Assembly: GCF_015594925.2 (NCBI RefSeq)
Contig: NZ_CP087590.1
Location: forward strand, 1,860,001 to 1,924,000
Direction: 5' to 3'
Origin: Vibrio sp. VB16
GTDB taxonomy: Bacteria; Pseudomonadota; Gammaproteobacteria; Enterobacterales; Vibrionaceae
DNA: 64,000 nt
Shown here: positions 44,558-52,878 of the stretch, piece by piece
Layout: each line of letters starts with the position of its first letter
Numbering within the stretch: position 1 is the first letter of the stretch
Made by a program: the position numbers and the translations under genes
Notes under the pieces: model-generated
Seen by the model: the letters and a program-made list of their open reading frames with translations, nothing else
The model's database searches: none
Told to the model about the DNA's origin: nothing

Positions 44558-44864
44558 TACAATCCCTTTAATAAGAATTAGACAAATACGGTTTACCACC
44601 CTATTCACCAACTGAATTGATAAGATTGTAGTTTATACAATACGCAAAACAGATCAAATGATCTTCTATGATTTATAATCGTTTTATGACATAGGTTGTC
44701 AAGGTCATCATTGTAAAAAAGCTAAGTTGTATTGGAGCAAGACTGTCTTAGCTTTTTCAAATTATCATAATTCGACATAATGAATTAAAAAATGAGCTAT
44801 TAATAAATTAATTCTATAATCGCAACTTTCGTCTAAAGAACCTCTCGCATTTGAATAAACTTGG
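44558..44864. other. AT-rich intergenic region
   Basis: This is upstream of the solute-binding-protein gene, so it holds its promoter. I see no further structured element. Confidence 0.5.
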
Positions 44865-45143
44865 TCACTTACTCCGGATCCACTTCCATAAGGCAATGAA
44901 GCCCTCAATCAATACGTAAGAAAAACTCATCTTGACTTGTTCTTGGCTGATTCGGGAAAAATCACGGTTGTATTTCTTAACCGCATCAACGGACGTTGCG
45001 GCTGTTATTGGACCTCCATCGAGTTCAAAATTCTGATCTATCAAAGCGAGTTTGTCCGCTTGGTAGTACTCTGAATCGACTTCCAAATAGGTAAAATCCG
45101 TAATTTGATTATTTGGGAACGTGAAGAATTGATATCTTGGCAT
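44865..45143 (-). CDS. Hypothetical protein, 92 aa
   Basis: This 92-codon frame has ACGG eight bases upstream of its ATG. The protein begins YQFFTFPNNQITDFTYLEVD, has an acidic middle part, and ends in a hydrophobic and aromatic segment with VLIEGFIALWKWIRSK, possibly an amphipathic or membrane-contacting helix. I do not recognise it. It is isolated, with AT-rich regions on both sides. Confidence 0.55.
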   Translation of the reverse strand: MPRYQFFTFPNNQITDFTYLEVDSEYYQADKLALIDQNFELDGGPITAATSVDAVKKYNRDFSRISQEQVKMSFSYVLIEGFIALWKWIRSK

Positions 45144-45492
45144 TTCGTTTTCCGTTACTTAACCATCACAACTCTAAGTTATTGAACTAATAGTCAATTA
45201 CTTAGAGTTAACACGTCGCGATTCTACCTTGTAAATTATCAAAATCTTATATTGGCGTCACAATTATGAAAAAAAGCGTATTTGTCGAGAGGCAATGAGT
45301 TTCGGATACATTCGATGTTGTTTAAAAAGAGATAGGTTGTGTATAAAACTTAACGTCTGTGAATCATCTCATTAATAACAAAAAATTATTAGCTTAATAA
45401 ATTATGATAATTTTAACTAATAGCAATCTTTCCATATACTCTTCTCATCGAAACAAAACACGAAATAAATAATTGGATTACTGGAGAAATTT
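45144..45492. other. AT-rich divergent intergenic region
   Basis: This lies between the hypothetical gene and the VOC gene. AT-rich promoter-like sequence is present near 45400-45450. No repeat or RNA is recognised. Confidence 0.5.
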
Positions 45493-45978
45493 ATGAAAAT
45501 GAATCACGTGGGAATCATGGTTGGTAATATGGACAAAGCGGTTGAGTTTTACACAAAGGCGTTAGGTTTAGAAGTCGTGATGAACAATACGAAAGTAACG
45601 GAAGAGCGCGAGACTGCAATTGGACGCATGTGTATTGCCGTTTTCGGGGAAGGCTTTAAAGGTTTTAACATTGCTCATTTACTCACCAATGACGGGATTG
45701 GGTTCGAGTTGTTTGAAATGAAGGAGCGTCAAGAGCGCCACGACGTCGATTTCTCTCGCATTGGTATTTTTCACTTCTGCCTTCAAACAGATGATTTCCA
45801 CGGTGTGATTAAGCGTACTGAAGAATTTGGTGGCAAGGTACGTATGGATATTATGCGATACCACCCTGAAGACGATAACAATAAAGCGCAGATGGTTTAT
45901 CTAGAAGACCCATTTGGTAATCTATTTGAACTGTACTCGCACACTTATGAAGAGACTTACGCTGCAGATTACGAGTAA
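45493..45978 (+). CDS. VOC-superfamily protein (glyoxalase-like)
   Basis: This 161-residue protein has two vicinal-oxygen-chelate modules. The N-terminal part is MNHVGIMVGNMDKAVEFYTKALGLEV, with the first metal His near residue 4. The second half includes HFCLQTDDFHGVIKRTEEFGGKVRMD and ends YLEDPFGNLFELYSH, with the metal Glu. Family members are glyoxalases, dioxygenases or resistance proteins. GGAG stands seven bases before the ATG. There are no informative neighbours, so the reaction is undetermined. Confidence 0.85.
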   Translation: MKMNHVGIMVGNMDKAVEFYTKALGLEVVMNNTKVTEERETAIGRMCIAVFGEGFKGFNIAHLLTNDGIGFELFEMKERQERHDVDFSRIGIFHFCLQTDDFHGVIKRTEEFGGKVRMDIMRYHPEDDNNKAQMVYLEDPFGNLFELYSHTYEETYAADYE

Positions 45979-46117
45979 TCTAACGTCGTAAATTAGGCTA
46001 AGAAAAGGATTGGTTTTTTGACAATCCTTTCTACACCAAATGAACGGGGTCTTTATCGAATCAAAAGGCGTTGTTCTTAATCCTTTTTAACTGGGTCCAG
46101 CTTAGTCGCCCGGTGAT

Positions 46118-46309
46118 CTAATCTTTTGCCGCAATCCTTACGCCCAACCAACCTAGAAACAACATAAGGAAAGGAACTGAGGCAAGCGTTATTTCTGTCA
46201 TAGGCGCATCGACAAACATCTTGGCACCCAATAGATGGGCTCCAACGTTTAACACAATGACGGCACCAGCGATGGCAAATAGACGCATTTCTTTCTTAAC
46301 ACTATTCAT
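46118..46309 (-). CDS. Small two-helix membrane protein, 63 aa
   Basis: This 63-residue protein has two hydrophobic helices (about residues 9-27 and 40-58), with a basic N-terminus (MNSVKKEMR) and a loop with FVDAPMTE. GGAG precedes the ATG by eight bases. It lies 60 bases behind the alternative oxidase gene on the same strand, so it may be co-transcribed and have an accessory role; no family is recognised. Confidence 0.6.
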   Translation of the reverse strand: MNSVKKEMRLFAIAGAVIVLNVGAHLLGAKMFVDAPMTEITLASVPFLMLFLGWLGVRIAAKD

Positions 46310-46369
46310 TTTATACTCTCCACTAAAATATTGAGATCAGTGACTTCCAACTAATAGATAATCAGTAAA

Positions 46370-47005
46370 TTAATATTGGTGTTCTGGTAGGTTTTTATTT
46401 TGGTAACAATCCGCAAACTCATGATTTCTATCTCGGTGTTTTGCCTCATCTTCACGGATTTTCAAAATAACATCTCTCAACTTCGCATTTGAAGGTAACT
46501 GGTAGTAATCAATTGCCATTTGAGGCGCTGATAGGTTTTCTACCTTTCCTTCATCGATTCGTTCTAAGTATTCTGTATAGCTTTTACATGCCTCTTCTTC
46601 GAAATACCCGACTATTCTATGGGCAATTTTTGATGACAAAATATAGATGGTACTGTACACAACAATGAAAACAGCCTGCCCTATCAATACCAATAGTCTT
46701 TCTATCCAGCTTGGGTTCGCAATATTCAAGAAAATCATTAAATGCATCCTCTCATTTTCTGCTTCATCTAATAGCTCTTTAATCCATCCTTGATCATCTT
46801 TCATTCTTCGTAGCGCCTTAAGATGATTGAACATACCCGCAACCATTCCCGGTACTGCCGCAATGGTTTCTAAAATTACTGCACGTTTAGCATATTTGTC
46901 CCCATAAAATAGGTTAAGTAAAAACTTAAGGCATTGCGTTATTCGATAAGCGACATGTTCTGAAATTTTTGTCGCATCTCTGTGCGTAAGTTGAAATTTT
47001 TGCAT
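46370..47005 (-). CDS. aox: Alternative oxidase (ubiquinol oxidase)
   Basis: This is a di-iron ubiquinol oxidase of about 211 residues that moves electrons from quinol to oxygen without pumping protons and resists nitric oxide and cyanide. All four iron-ligand motifs are present in order: LETIAAVPGM, NERMHL, FEEEACKSY and EDEAKHRDRNH. Two hydrophobic stretches attach it to the inner membrane. It resembles the oxidase described in Vibrio fischeri. The frame begins further upstream at a TTG; ATG 47005 is preferred, but neither start has a good ribosome-binding site. It is divergent from a MocR-type regulator gene, whose product may control it. Confidence 0.92.
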   Translation of the reverse strand: MQKFQLTHRDATKISEHVAYRITQCLKFLLNLFYGDKYAKRAVILETIAAVPGMVAGMFNHLKALRRMKDDQGWIKELLDEAENERMHLMIFLNIANPSWIERLLVLIGQAVFIVVYSTIYILSSKIAHRIVGYFEEEACKSYTEYLERIDEGKVENLSAPQMAIDYYQLPSNAKLRDVILKIREDEAKHRDRNHEFADCYQNKNLPEHQY

Positions 47006-47066
47006 TGCAGTTTTAGCCAAGTATGGGCTTAGGTCGGTACCTTTCGATCACAAAATAGGTACAACC

Positions 47067-47141
47067 GAAGCATCTTTTAAAGTTGCTCGATTATATCAAT
47101 GGTTCGTTGATCTATAATAGACACAGAAACTAGACTATTAT
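47067..47141. promoter_or_regulatory. Candidate control sites between aox and MocR gene
   Basis: On the minus strand AAGATGCTT (47068-47076) matches nine of the eleven bases of an NsrR-type half-site. ATAATAG (47114-47120) and CTATTAT (47135-47141) form an inverted repeat with a 14-base spacer that could be a MocR operator. Both are motif-level suggestions. Confidence 0.4.
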
Positions 47142-47191
47142 GTATAACAGACCGTTTGATTACCACTCATTACCTATCTAAGTGAAGTCCA

Positions 47192-48601
47192 TTGGCTAAA
47201 TATATTGAGCTTGCAGAACAGATTAAGAGCCAGATTCAGAGCAATGTCTGGGAAATAGGCGATAAACTCCCATCATTGCGGAAACAAACTGAACTATCAG
47301 GGCTTAGTTTAATGACGGTAATGAATGCCTACCAATTATTAGCGAATCAGGGCTGGGTGGTGTCTCACTCTCGTTCAGGTTACGTTGTTGCCCCTCAGGT
47401 CGAAGATTTTCCGATCCTATCTCACCAAAACGACCCGCAGATAACTGAATCTGTCGATATCAACGATTTTGTATTTGATATCTTGCAGGCCAGTCGAAAA
47501 AAAACAATGACCAATTTTGGATTTGCCTATCCAGATCCAAACCTTTATCCTCAAAATCAAATCAACAAGTCTTTGATTCAAGCCGCACGGAAGATGCCTG
47601 CGTCTCATGCTTTAGATAATCTTCCACCAGGCAATGAAACCTTGCGCAAAATAATTGCGAAACGATATGCCGCTCAAGGTATGAATATCAACCCTGAGGA
47701 AATAGTGATTACTGCCGGTGCATTGGAAGCACTAAACTTAAGTTTACAAGCAGTAACACAAGCTGGTGACTGTGTTGTCGTTGAGTCTCCGACATTCTAT
47801 AGCGCTCTTCAGTCGCTAGAAAGATTGAACCTACGTGCGCTTTCTATCAATACACACCCGAAAGAAGGGATCGATCTTGATTCCCTCGAAAAGACACTTA
47901 AAACCCACAAGGTTAAGGCGTGTTGGTTAATGACTAACTGTCAAAACCCACTTGGTTTTACGCTATCCGATGAAAAAAAAATTCGTCTTGTTGAATTACT
48001 GACAAAGCACAATGTCCATCTAATAGAAGACGATGTTTACAGCGAACTCTACTATGGTGGCACTAAACCAAGACCAGCAAAAGCGTACGACAACAAGGGA
48101 ATGGTTCTACATTGTTCTTCTTTTTCTAAATCGCTCGTCGCAGGATTTCGTATTGGATGGGTAGCCGCAGGAACCCGCGCATTACAGATTCAAAAGATTC
48201 AGCTAATGAGTACATTGTCGACAAGTGCACCCGTTCAACTAACTCTCGCCAATTACTTATCTACTCGGCATTATGAAACTCACTTACGTCAGTTAAGAAG
48301 AACATTAGAGCAGAGAAAGTTTCAAACCTGGCAGTTATTACGAGACCACTTCCCAAAAGAAGCCAATGCTTATTACTCAACGGGAGGCTATTTTATATGG
48401 GTTGTACTACCTGAGCATGTTAATGCAACCGAGCTATATCGACTCGCTCTGCAAGAAAACATTAGCATTGCCCCAGGAGAGATGTTTGCTACAAATCAAC
48501 TGTTCATTCATTGCTTTAGAATGAATGCTTCACTAGATATTTCTGACAGCGTTGTATTGGCAATCAAACGATTAGGGTCGCTTATAGAAACATTAATTTA
48601 G
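47192..48601 (+). CDS. MocR-type regulator (GntR wHTH fused to aminotransferase domain)
   Basis: This 469-residue regulator starts at a TTG; the N-terminus MAKYIELAEQIKSQI fits the GntR wing, so the start is accepted. Residues 1-70 form the winged helix with LPSLRKQTELSGLSLMTVMNAYQLLANQGWV, and residues about 100-465 a fold type I aminotransferase-like domain with NPLGFTLS and SSFSKSLVAGFRIGW, where the Lys (about 313) would hold PLP. MocR proteins sense PLP, amino acids or GABA-like effectors. It is divergent from aox with about 185 bases between the starts, the usual regulator-target layout. Confidence 0.9.
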   Translation: MAKYIELAEQIKSQIQSNVWEIGDKLPSLRKQTELSGLSLMTVMNAYQLLANQGWVVSHSRSGYVVAPQVEDFPILSHQNDPQITESVDINDFVFDILQASRKKTMTNFGFAYPDPNLYPQNQINKSLIQAARKMPASHALDNLPPGNETLRKIIAKRYAAQGMNINPEEIVITAGALEALNLSLQAVTQAGDCVVVESPTFYSALQSLERLNLRALSINTHPKEGIDLDSLEKTLKTHKVKACWLMTNCQNPLGFTLSDEKKIRLVELLTKHNVHLIEDDVYSELYYGGTKPRPAKAYDNKGMVLHCSSFSKSLVAGFRIGWVAAGTRALQIQKIQLMSTLSTSAPVQLTLANYLSTRHYETHLRQLRRTLEQRKFQTWQLLRDHFPKEANAYYSTGGYFIWVVLPEHVNATELYRLALQENISIAPGEMFATNQLFIHCFRMNASLDISDSVVLAIKRLGSLIETLI

Positions 48602-48684
48602 ACTCTGGCGTCGTCATAGTGCGCTAAGCTAAGTATAGCGACTACGTGTCACCTCATCGTCCTTGAGTTTTATGGGCTTCAATA

Positions 48685-49137
48685 TCATGGCTTATTGTTT
48701 GGAATTAAATTATCTAAGGCGAGATTTAGCTCACCGAGCAATTCGGATAACTGAGCCATCGATTCAAAACCAATTTCATCAGCAAGTCGTAAAGCAAACG
48801 CCCCATGATGCGGGCTTATTTTTGCAATAGACTCCAAGCCTTTTTCCGTGGGCTTAAGTAACATGGCTTTTCGATGAGAAGGATTCGATATCGATTCAAG
48901 AAGCCCGTCATCTATCAATTTAGTACTTGTTCGCTGTACACTCTGCCTTGTAATTCCCATTTTACGGGCGATTTCAGCTTGAGTCCGTGGCCCATCAAGC
49001 ACGGCTCCCAGCACTTGCCAACGCGTGGCGGTGATGCCTGCCGGTGCAGTTAATTGCTCCGCAACTGTGAGGAATTTTCCATTCAATGCAAAGATAGTTA
49101 ACGCGAGCGAACTCAATTCTTTTTTCGGGTCGGTCAT
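48685..49137 (-). CDS. MarR family transcriptional regulator
   Basis: This 150-residue regulator has the MarR winged helix: ITATRWQVLGAVLDGPRTQAEIARKMGITRQSVQRTSTKLIDDGLLE, then the wing NPSHRKAMLLKPTEKG and the C-terminal dimerisation helices. Its ATG overlaps the DJ-1/PfpI gene stop (ATGA, 49134-49137), so the two are translated together. A pair of near-identical 16-base direct repeats upstream of the operon is the likely operator. Confidence 0.92.
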   Translation of the reverse strand: MTDPKKELSSLALTIFALNGKFLTVAEQLTAPAGITATRWQVLGAVLDGPRTQAEIARKMGITRQSVQRTSTKLIDDGLLESISNPSHRKAMLLKPTEKGLESIAKISPHHGAFALRLADEIGFESMAQLSELLGELNLALDNLIPNNKP

Positions 49138-49757
49138 TTAGAATGCTCCTCCATTAGATTATAAAAACCCATTGGGTCTTGATGCTGGAAAAGCATAAGC
49201 CATGAATTGAGGGTGGTTTCCGAGTACAAATCTAGTTTACGAAAGATCTCAACGGCAAACTCTACAGGGGCAAGGCCACTCGCCGTAATTAAATTGCCGT
49301 CTGTTATAGCCGGCACCTCCGAATAGTTTTCACTACCACTATAGTGCTCACCGTCTAAAAACGCTTTTGCATTGCTTGTATGGCGTAACTTATTTAATAA
49401 ACCTGCACGTGCTAGTGCTGCCGTTGCCCCACAGATAGCGGCGACAGGCGTTCCATGTTTTAAGAAGTTATCTGCACAGGTTACAAAGTCGTCTATCCCT
49501 CCAGTTACAGCGTTGTCAGAACCAGCGAGAATCAAAAGTTGGCTATCTTCCGAAGATAGTTGAGCCAAAGACATATCAGGAAGAATCTGAATCCCACCTT
49601 TTGTTCTAATGGGTTCTAGCGTCATTCCGACCGTCTTAATTTCGTAAATATTTGGATTTTTTTGAAAGTCAGGACTGTTGATATGAGCGATGACATATCC
49701 GTACTCCCAATCCGCCATTGTGTTATACACACATAGATGTACCGTTTTCATTTTCAT
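49134..49757 (-). CDS. DJ-1/PfpI superfamily protein, co-transcribed with marR
   Basis: This protein has about 207 residues. The start at ATG 49757 is preferred over the longer frame because GGAGGT stands six bases upstream. It starts MKTVHLCVYNTMADWEYG, has LLILAGSD, and the elbow AAICGATAALA with Cys109 followed by a small residue, which is the DJ-1/PfpI nucleophile turn. MarR-controlled DJ-1 proteins often respond to oxidants or reactive aldehydes. The specific reaction is not known. Confidence 0.85.
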   Translation of the reverse strand: MKMKTVHLCVYNTMADWEYGYVIAHINSPDFQKNPNIYEIKTVGMTLEPIRTKGGIQILPDMSLAQLSSEDSQLLILAGSDNAVTGGIDDFVTCADNFLKHGTPVAAICGATAALARAGLLNKLRHTSNAKAFLDGEHYSGSENYSEVPAITDGNLITASGLAPVEFAVEIFRKLDLYSETTLNSWLMLFQHQDPMGFYNLMEEHSK

Positions 49758-49775
49758 TTGTGACCTCCCTACATT

Positions 49776-49810
49776 TGTAAGCATGCTGTCACAATGTAAG
49801 CAGGCTGTCA
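49776..49810 (-). promoter_or_regulatory. Direct-repeat operator of the DJ-1/marR operon
   Basis: TGTAAGCATGCTGTCA (49776-49791) and TGTAAGCAGGCTGTCA (49795-49810) differ at one base and are 19 bases apart, just before the ribosome-binding site. On the minus strand the distal repeat contains TTGACA, which may be the -35 box. Autorepression by the MarR protein is inferred. Confidence 0.75.
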
Positions 49811-50034
49811 ATATTATCTCCGTATTGAGTGAGATACTAAAGTAGAAACAAGTGGTTCTTTTTCCCACAAACGATAGAGCAACCGTAAATCTTATATGTA
49901 AATCAAACTAGTAAAGAAATTGTGGGTATTAAGCATTCATCCCCTGTAATGAAACGGACTTATTTCTGTAACCTATTCGCAATCCTACCTATTTAGGATA
50001 GTACCGGTTTGAAACTCACACTTCGAAGGCTATA

Positions 50035-52053
50035 ATGAAACGCTCATCAATTTCACTAATTCACGTTTTTACCTTTCTTCTCGTCACCGTCATAGCGTGC
50101 TTTATTTGCCTTTCTTTATTCAGTAATAGAGGCATTGATCGTGTTGGATATCAATTCAACAAACTGAACGACCAAATGCTACCTCTAGCACTATCTAACG
50201 CGAAACTGACTAAGAATGTTCTACAACACGTTAAATTTATGAACGATGGTTTGCATTCAAGTAGTATTCATTCTCTTAAAGAAACCCAAACTCAGATCGA
50301 GCAATATCAACAGCAAGCAAAAATAGAAATTGATCAACTTAATAACAGTGCGACCAAAACCGACTCCATTATATCTGCGTCTCAGGTTATTGAGTTAACA
50401 ACTCATATTCAAGGACTTGATTCTCTATCTTCAGGTATTTTAGCCATTCAAAATAGTACGCTGAACCTTACTGCACAAATCACTGAGAACCTACCTACCC
50501 TTAGGTATGGGCTAGGTTCTATCGGGCCAGAAATGAACCGAATCAGTCAATTTCTAATCGAGGGCAATCCTGAAGCAAACGATGCAGCCAGTCGTTTTGT
50601 ATCAAGTGCTATTGCGCTTAATAGTACTTTTTTGCTTCTGATGGTAGAAGAAAACAGTGACATAGCGAGAACGTTGTATAAGGAAATTTATAATAGATTG
50701 GCGGCGTTAGATTTGGCATTTGACGATCTCTCACTGCTTATACCTGAGATAAAAACTTACACGAGTTTCGTCACGCCATTCGACATTGTGATGACAGAAC
50801 TGAATGCTGAAAAATCTATCCCAAAATTGCTGCTGATTAAAGTCGCTTTGATTGAAAAACAAGAAAAGATGGTCGATACCGCCTCACAGACATCTTTAAC
50901 GGTAACGACATTGCTCAGCGGTTTATCTAGTGATATAGAAAACGCAATGAAGCAACGAACATACTCAGTCATTCAGTCTATCAACACATTCAAACAACAT
51001 ATTTTCATTATTAGTTGCATACTTATTATTGCTCTATGGACTGCCGCCGTATTCATGAGGTCATGGATGTCTAAAGGGATGAATAATATTATTCAGCATC
51101 TAGCGCATGTTGCTGAGCATGACTACCATTATGATGTTCCTGAAATTGGTCCAAAGGAAATGCAACTCATTGCGAAAAAGTTAAATCAAGTCATGAAATC
51201 TACAGCCTACTCGATCAGAACCATGTCTGATAATTGTGATTCGCTTTATCAAACATCAGAGATAAGTAAAAGCGTCTCTAATGATATAGAAGGAGGGTTA
51301 ACACAACAAAATAATGCTCTATCTTCGATGGCAGATATTGTCGCAGAACTTGACTCATCCATTAACGAAATCGCGCAGTTAACCCAAGATTCTCACACTA
51401 AAACCCATGAAGCTACTCTTGCCGCGGCCGAAGGTTTAAATGTCATCGCCAGTAATAATCAAAGACTGACTCAACTAAACAAAGTTTTAGGTCAAAATGT
51501 ACAGGCTATCGATACACTCGATAGCCAAGTAGAGCAGATTCAGTCTATGGTAGGTGTGATAGCTAATTTGGCCGAAAATACAAACTTGTTAGCGCTAAAT
51601 GCGGCCATTGAGGCCGCACGTGCGGGTGAACAAGGGCGAGGTTTTGCGGTGGTTGCCGATGAGGTCAGAACCCTTGCAAGTAATACATCAAAACAGACCA
51701 ACAACATAAGGAAGACAATGCAAGCACTTATCATTGCCTCTGATGAAGCGAAGCAGTCTATCGGACTCAGCCAAACCGAGATGTCATTGTCTTTGGAATC
51801 CAGCAATAATGTTAGTCATACCTTTGAGAATATCTCAAATACCGTTGCCCACATTAGCGACAGAATATCCAAGGTCTCTGTCTCTACTACGAAGCAAACA
51901 CAGGCGGTAACAGAGGTCAGTAATAGTATCTTTTGCGTCAACCAACATGGTGGCAAAATTGGGCTACAGCTCCATGCTTTTGTAGAATCGACAGAAGAAG
52001 TCGCCAACATTGCGACACAGCAAAGGGAATTAATATCGACGTATCGTTTGTGA
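50035..52053 (+). CDS. Methyl-accepting chemotaxis protein
   Basis: This 672-residue receptor has a first membrane helix at about residues 8-29, a long helical periplasmic domain to about 322, a second helix (IISCILIIALWTAAVFM), a HAMP-like linker and a cytoplasmic signalling domain. The conserved tip LLALNAAIEAARAGEQGRG, FAVVADEVRTLA is near residues 510-550. GAAGG precedes the ATG. The ligand domain has no recognised fold (a four-helix bundle is likely), so the attractant is unknown. It is isolated from chemotaxis pathway genes, as most vibrio receptors are. Confidence 0.93.
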   Translation: MKRSSISLIHVFTFLLVTVIACFICLSLFSNRGIDRVGYQFNKLNDQMLPLALSNAKLTKNVLQHVKFMNDGLHSSSIHSLKETQTQIEQYQQQAKIEIDQLNNSATKTDSIISASQVIELTTHIQGLDSLSSGILAIQNSTLNLTAQITENLPTLRYGLGSIGPEMNRISQFLIEGNPEANDAASRFVSSAIALNSTFLLLMVEENSDIARTLYKEIYNRLAALDLAFDDLSLLIPEIKTYTSFVTPFDIVMTELNAEKSIPKLLLIKVALIEKQEKMVDTASQTSLTVTTLLSGLSSDIENAMKQRTYSVIQSINTFKQHIFIISCILIIALWTAAVFMRSWMSKGMNNIIQHLAHVAEHDYHYDVPEIGPKEMQLIAKKLNQVMKSTAYSIRTMSDNCDSLYQTSEISKSVSNDIEGGLTQQNNALSSMADIVAELDSSINEIAQLTQDSHTKTHEATLAAAEGLNVIASNNQRLTQLNKVLGQNVQAIDTLDSQVEQIQSMVGVIANLAENTNLLALNAAIEAARAGEQGRGFAVVADEVRTLASNTSKQTNNIRKTMQALIIASDEAKQSIGLSQTEMSLSLESSNNVSHTFENISNTVAHISDRISKVSVSTTKQTQAVTEVSNSIFCVNQHGGKIGLQLHAFVESTEEVANIATQQRELISTYRL

Positions 52054-52210
52054 CCAGTTAGGGTTCTGAATTCGTTAGGATCTTTAGTTAAGAGAAAGCG
52101 GTGATTGTTTACGTTGGTCGCTCCTGCTTAAGTTAATACAACAAAAGCGGCCAAACTATGAATGACCGCATTTTAGCCACTCATCTCACTATAAAGAGGG
52201 TTGTACGTTG

Positions 52211-52468
52211 TTATTTGTCATCGCCACCGATAAACGCTTGTTCTATTCTTTCTAATTCTTGTTGCTCTTTAAGTTCTATTTCTTCCTGACGAACTCTCTT
52301 TCTTTCTTTTAGATCATTTTTTTCTGATTTGGTCAGAAACTTCACTGCTTTCTTGTTGGTAAGAGCATACAAGACAACATCTTCACCTTTATCCCTGCGC
52401 TCGCTCACTCGTTGTGAAAAACGTTCGTCGTCTCGTGCTTTCCGCTGTTCAGCGTTTAACTTGCTCAT
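52211..52468 (-). CDS. Hypothetical highly charged protein, 85 aa
   Basis: This 85-residue protein is dominated by Lys, Arg, Glu and Gln (MSKLNAEQRKARDDERFSQ at the start, KSEKNDLKERKRVRQEEIE later) with a short hydrophobic centre (VVLYALTNKKAVKFLT). It should form long helices or a coiled coil, possibly binding nucleic acid. The ATG has ACGAG about nine bases upstream. It is probably real, but no family name can be given. Confidence 0.6.
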   Translation of the reverse strand: MSKLNAEQRKARDDERFSQRVSERRDKGEDVVLYALTNKKAVKFLTKSEKNDLKERKRVRQEEIELKEQQELERIEQAFIGGDDK

Positions 52469-52878
52469 TTCTGATATTCTCGTTAGTTGTGTTTATTACG
52501 TTCAGCCAAACAATGAGAGGTAATACGCGCTCAAATCGCTGACAGGGAATCTTAGCACAATAACCTTAACTGTCGCATTGGATCTCATGCAACTCTTTAG
52601 TTCTATACTTAAAAGGATGTCGTGATTACCCTGTCGAAACGTGTACAGAATAAACAAACTTGGCTGAATATTGTTTAATACGTTTCAATATTGAGCTGTT
52701 TTTACTATTGCATTATGGTGCCATAATATAGGATTTGATCCGGATACAAAAGTAGCTCGACATTTGACCAATTAAGTCTGTATAATCCGCGCCTGTTTTA
52801 CCTACACAACACTCAACCTATACTGTTGTAACAATTTTTCGCTTAGGTTTTGATACATAACATATCCAGGATATTCCA
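52469..52878. other. Intergenic region, ybiT leader
   Basis: This is upstream of ybiT and divergent from the charged-protein gene, so promoters are expected. No convincing operator or attenuator leader peptide was found. Confidence 0.4.
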
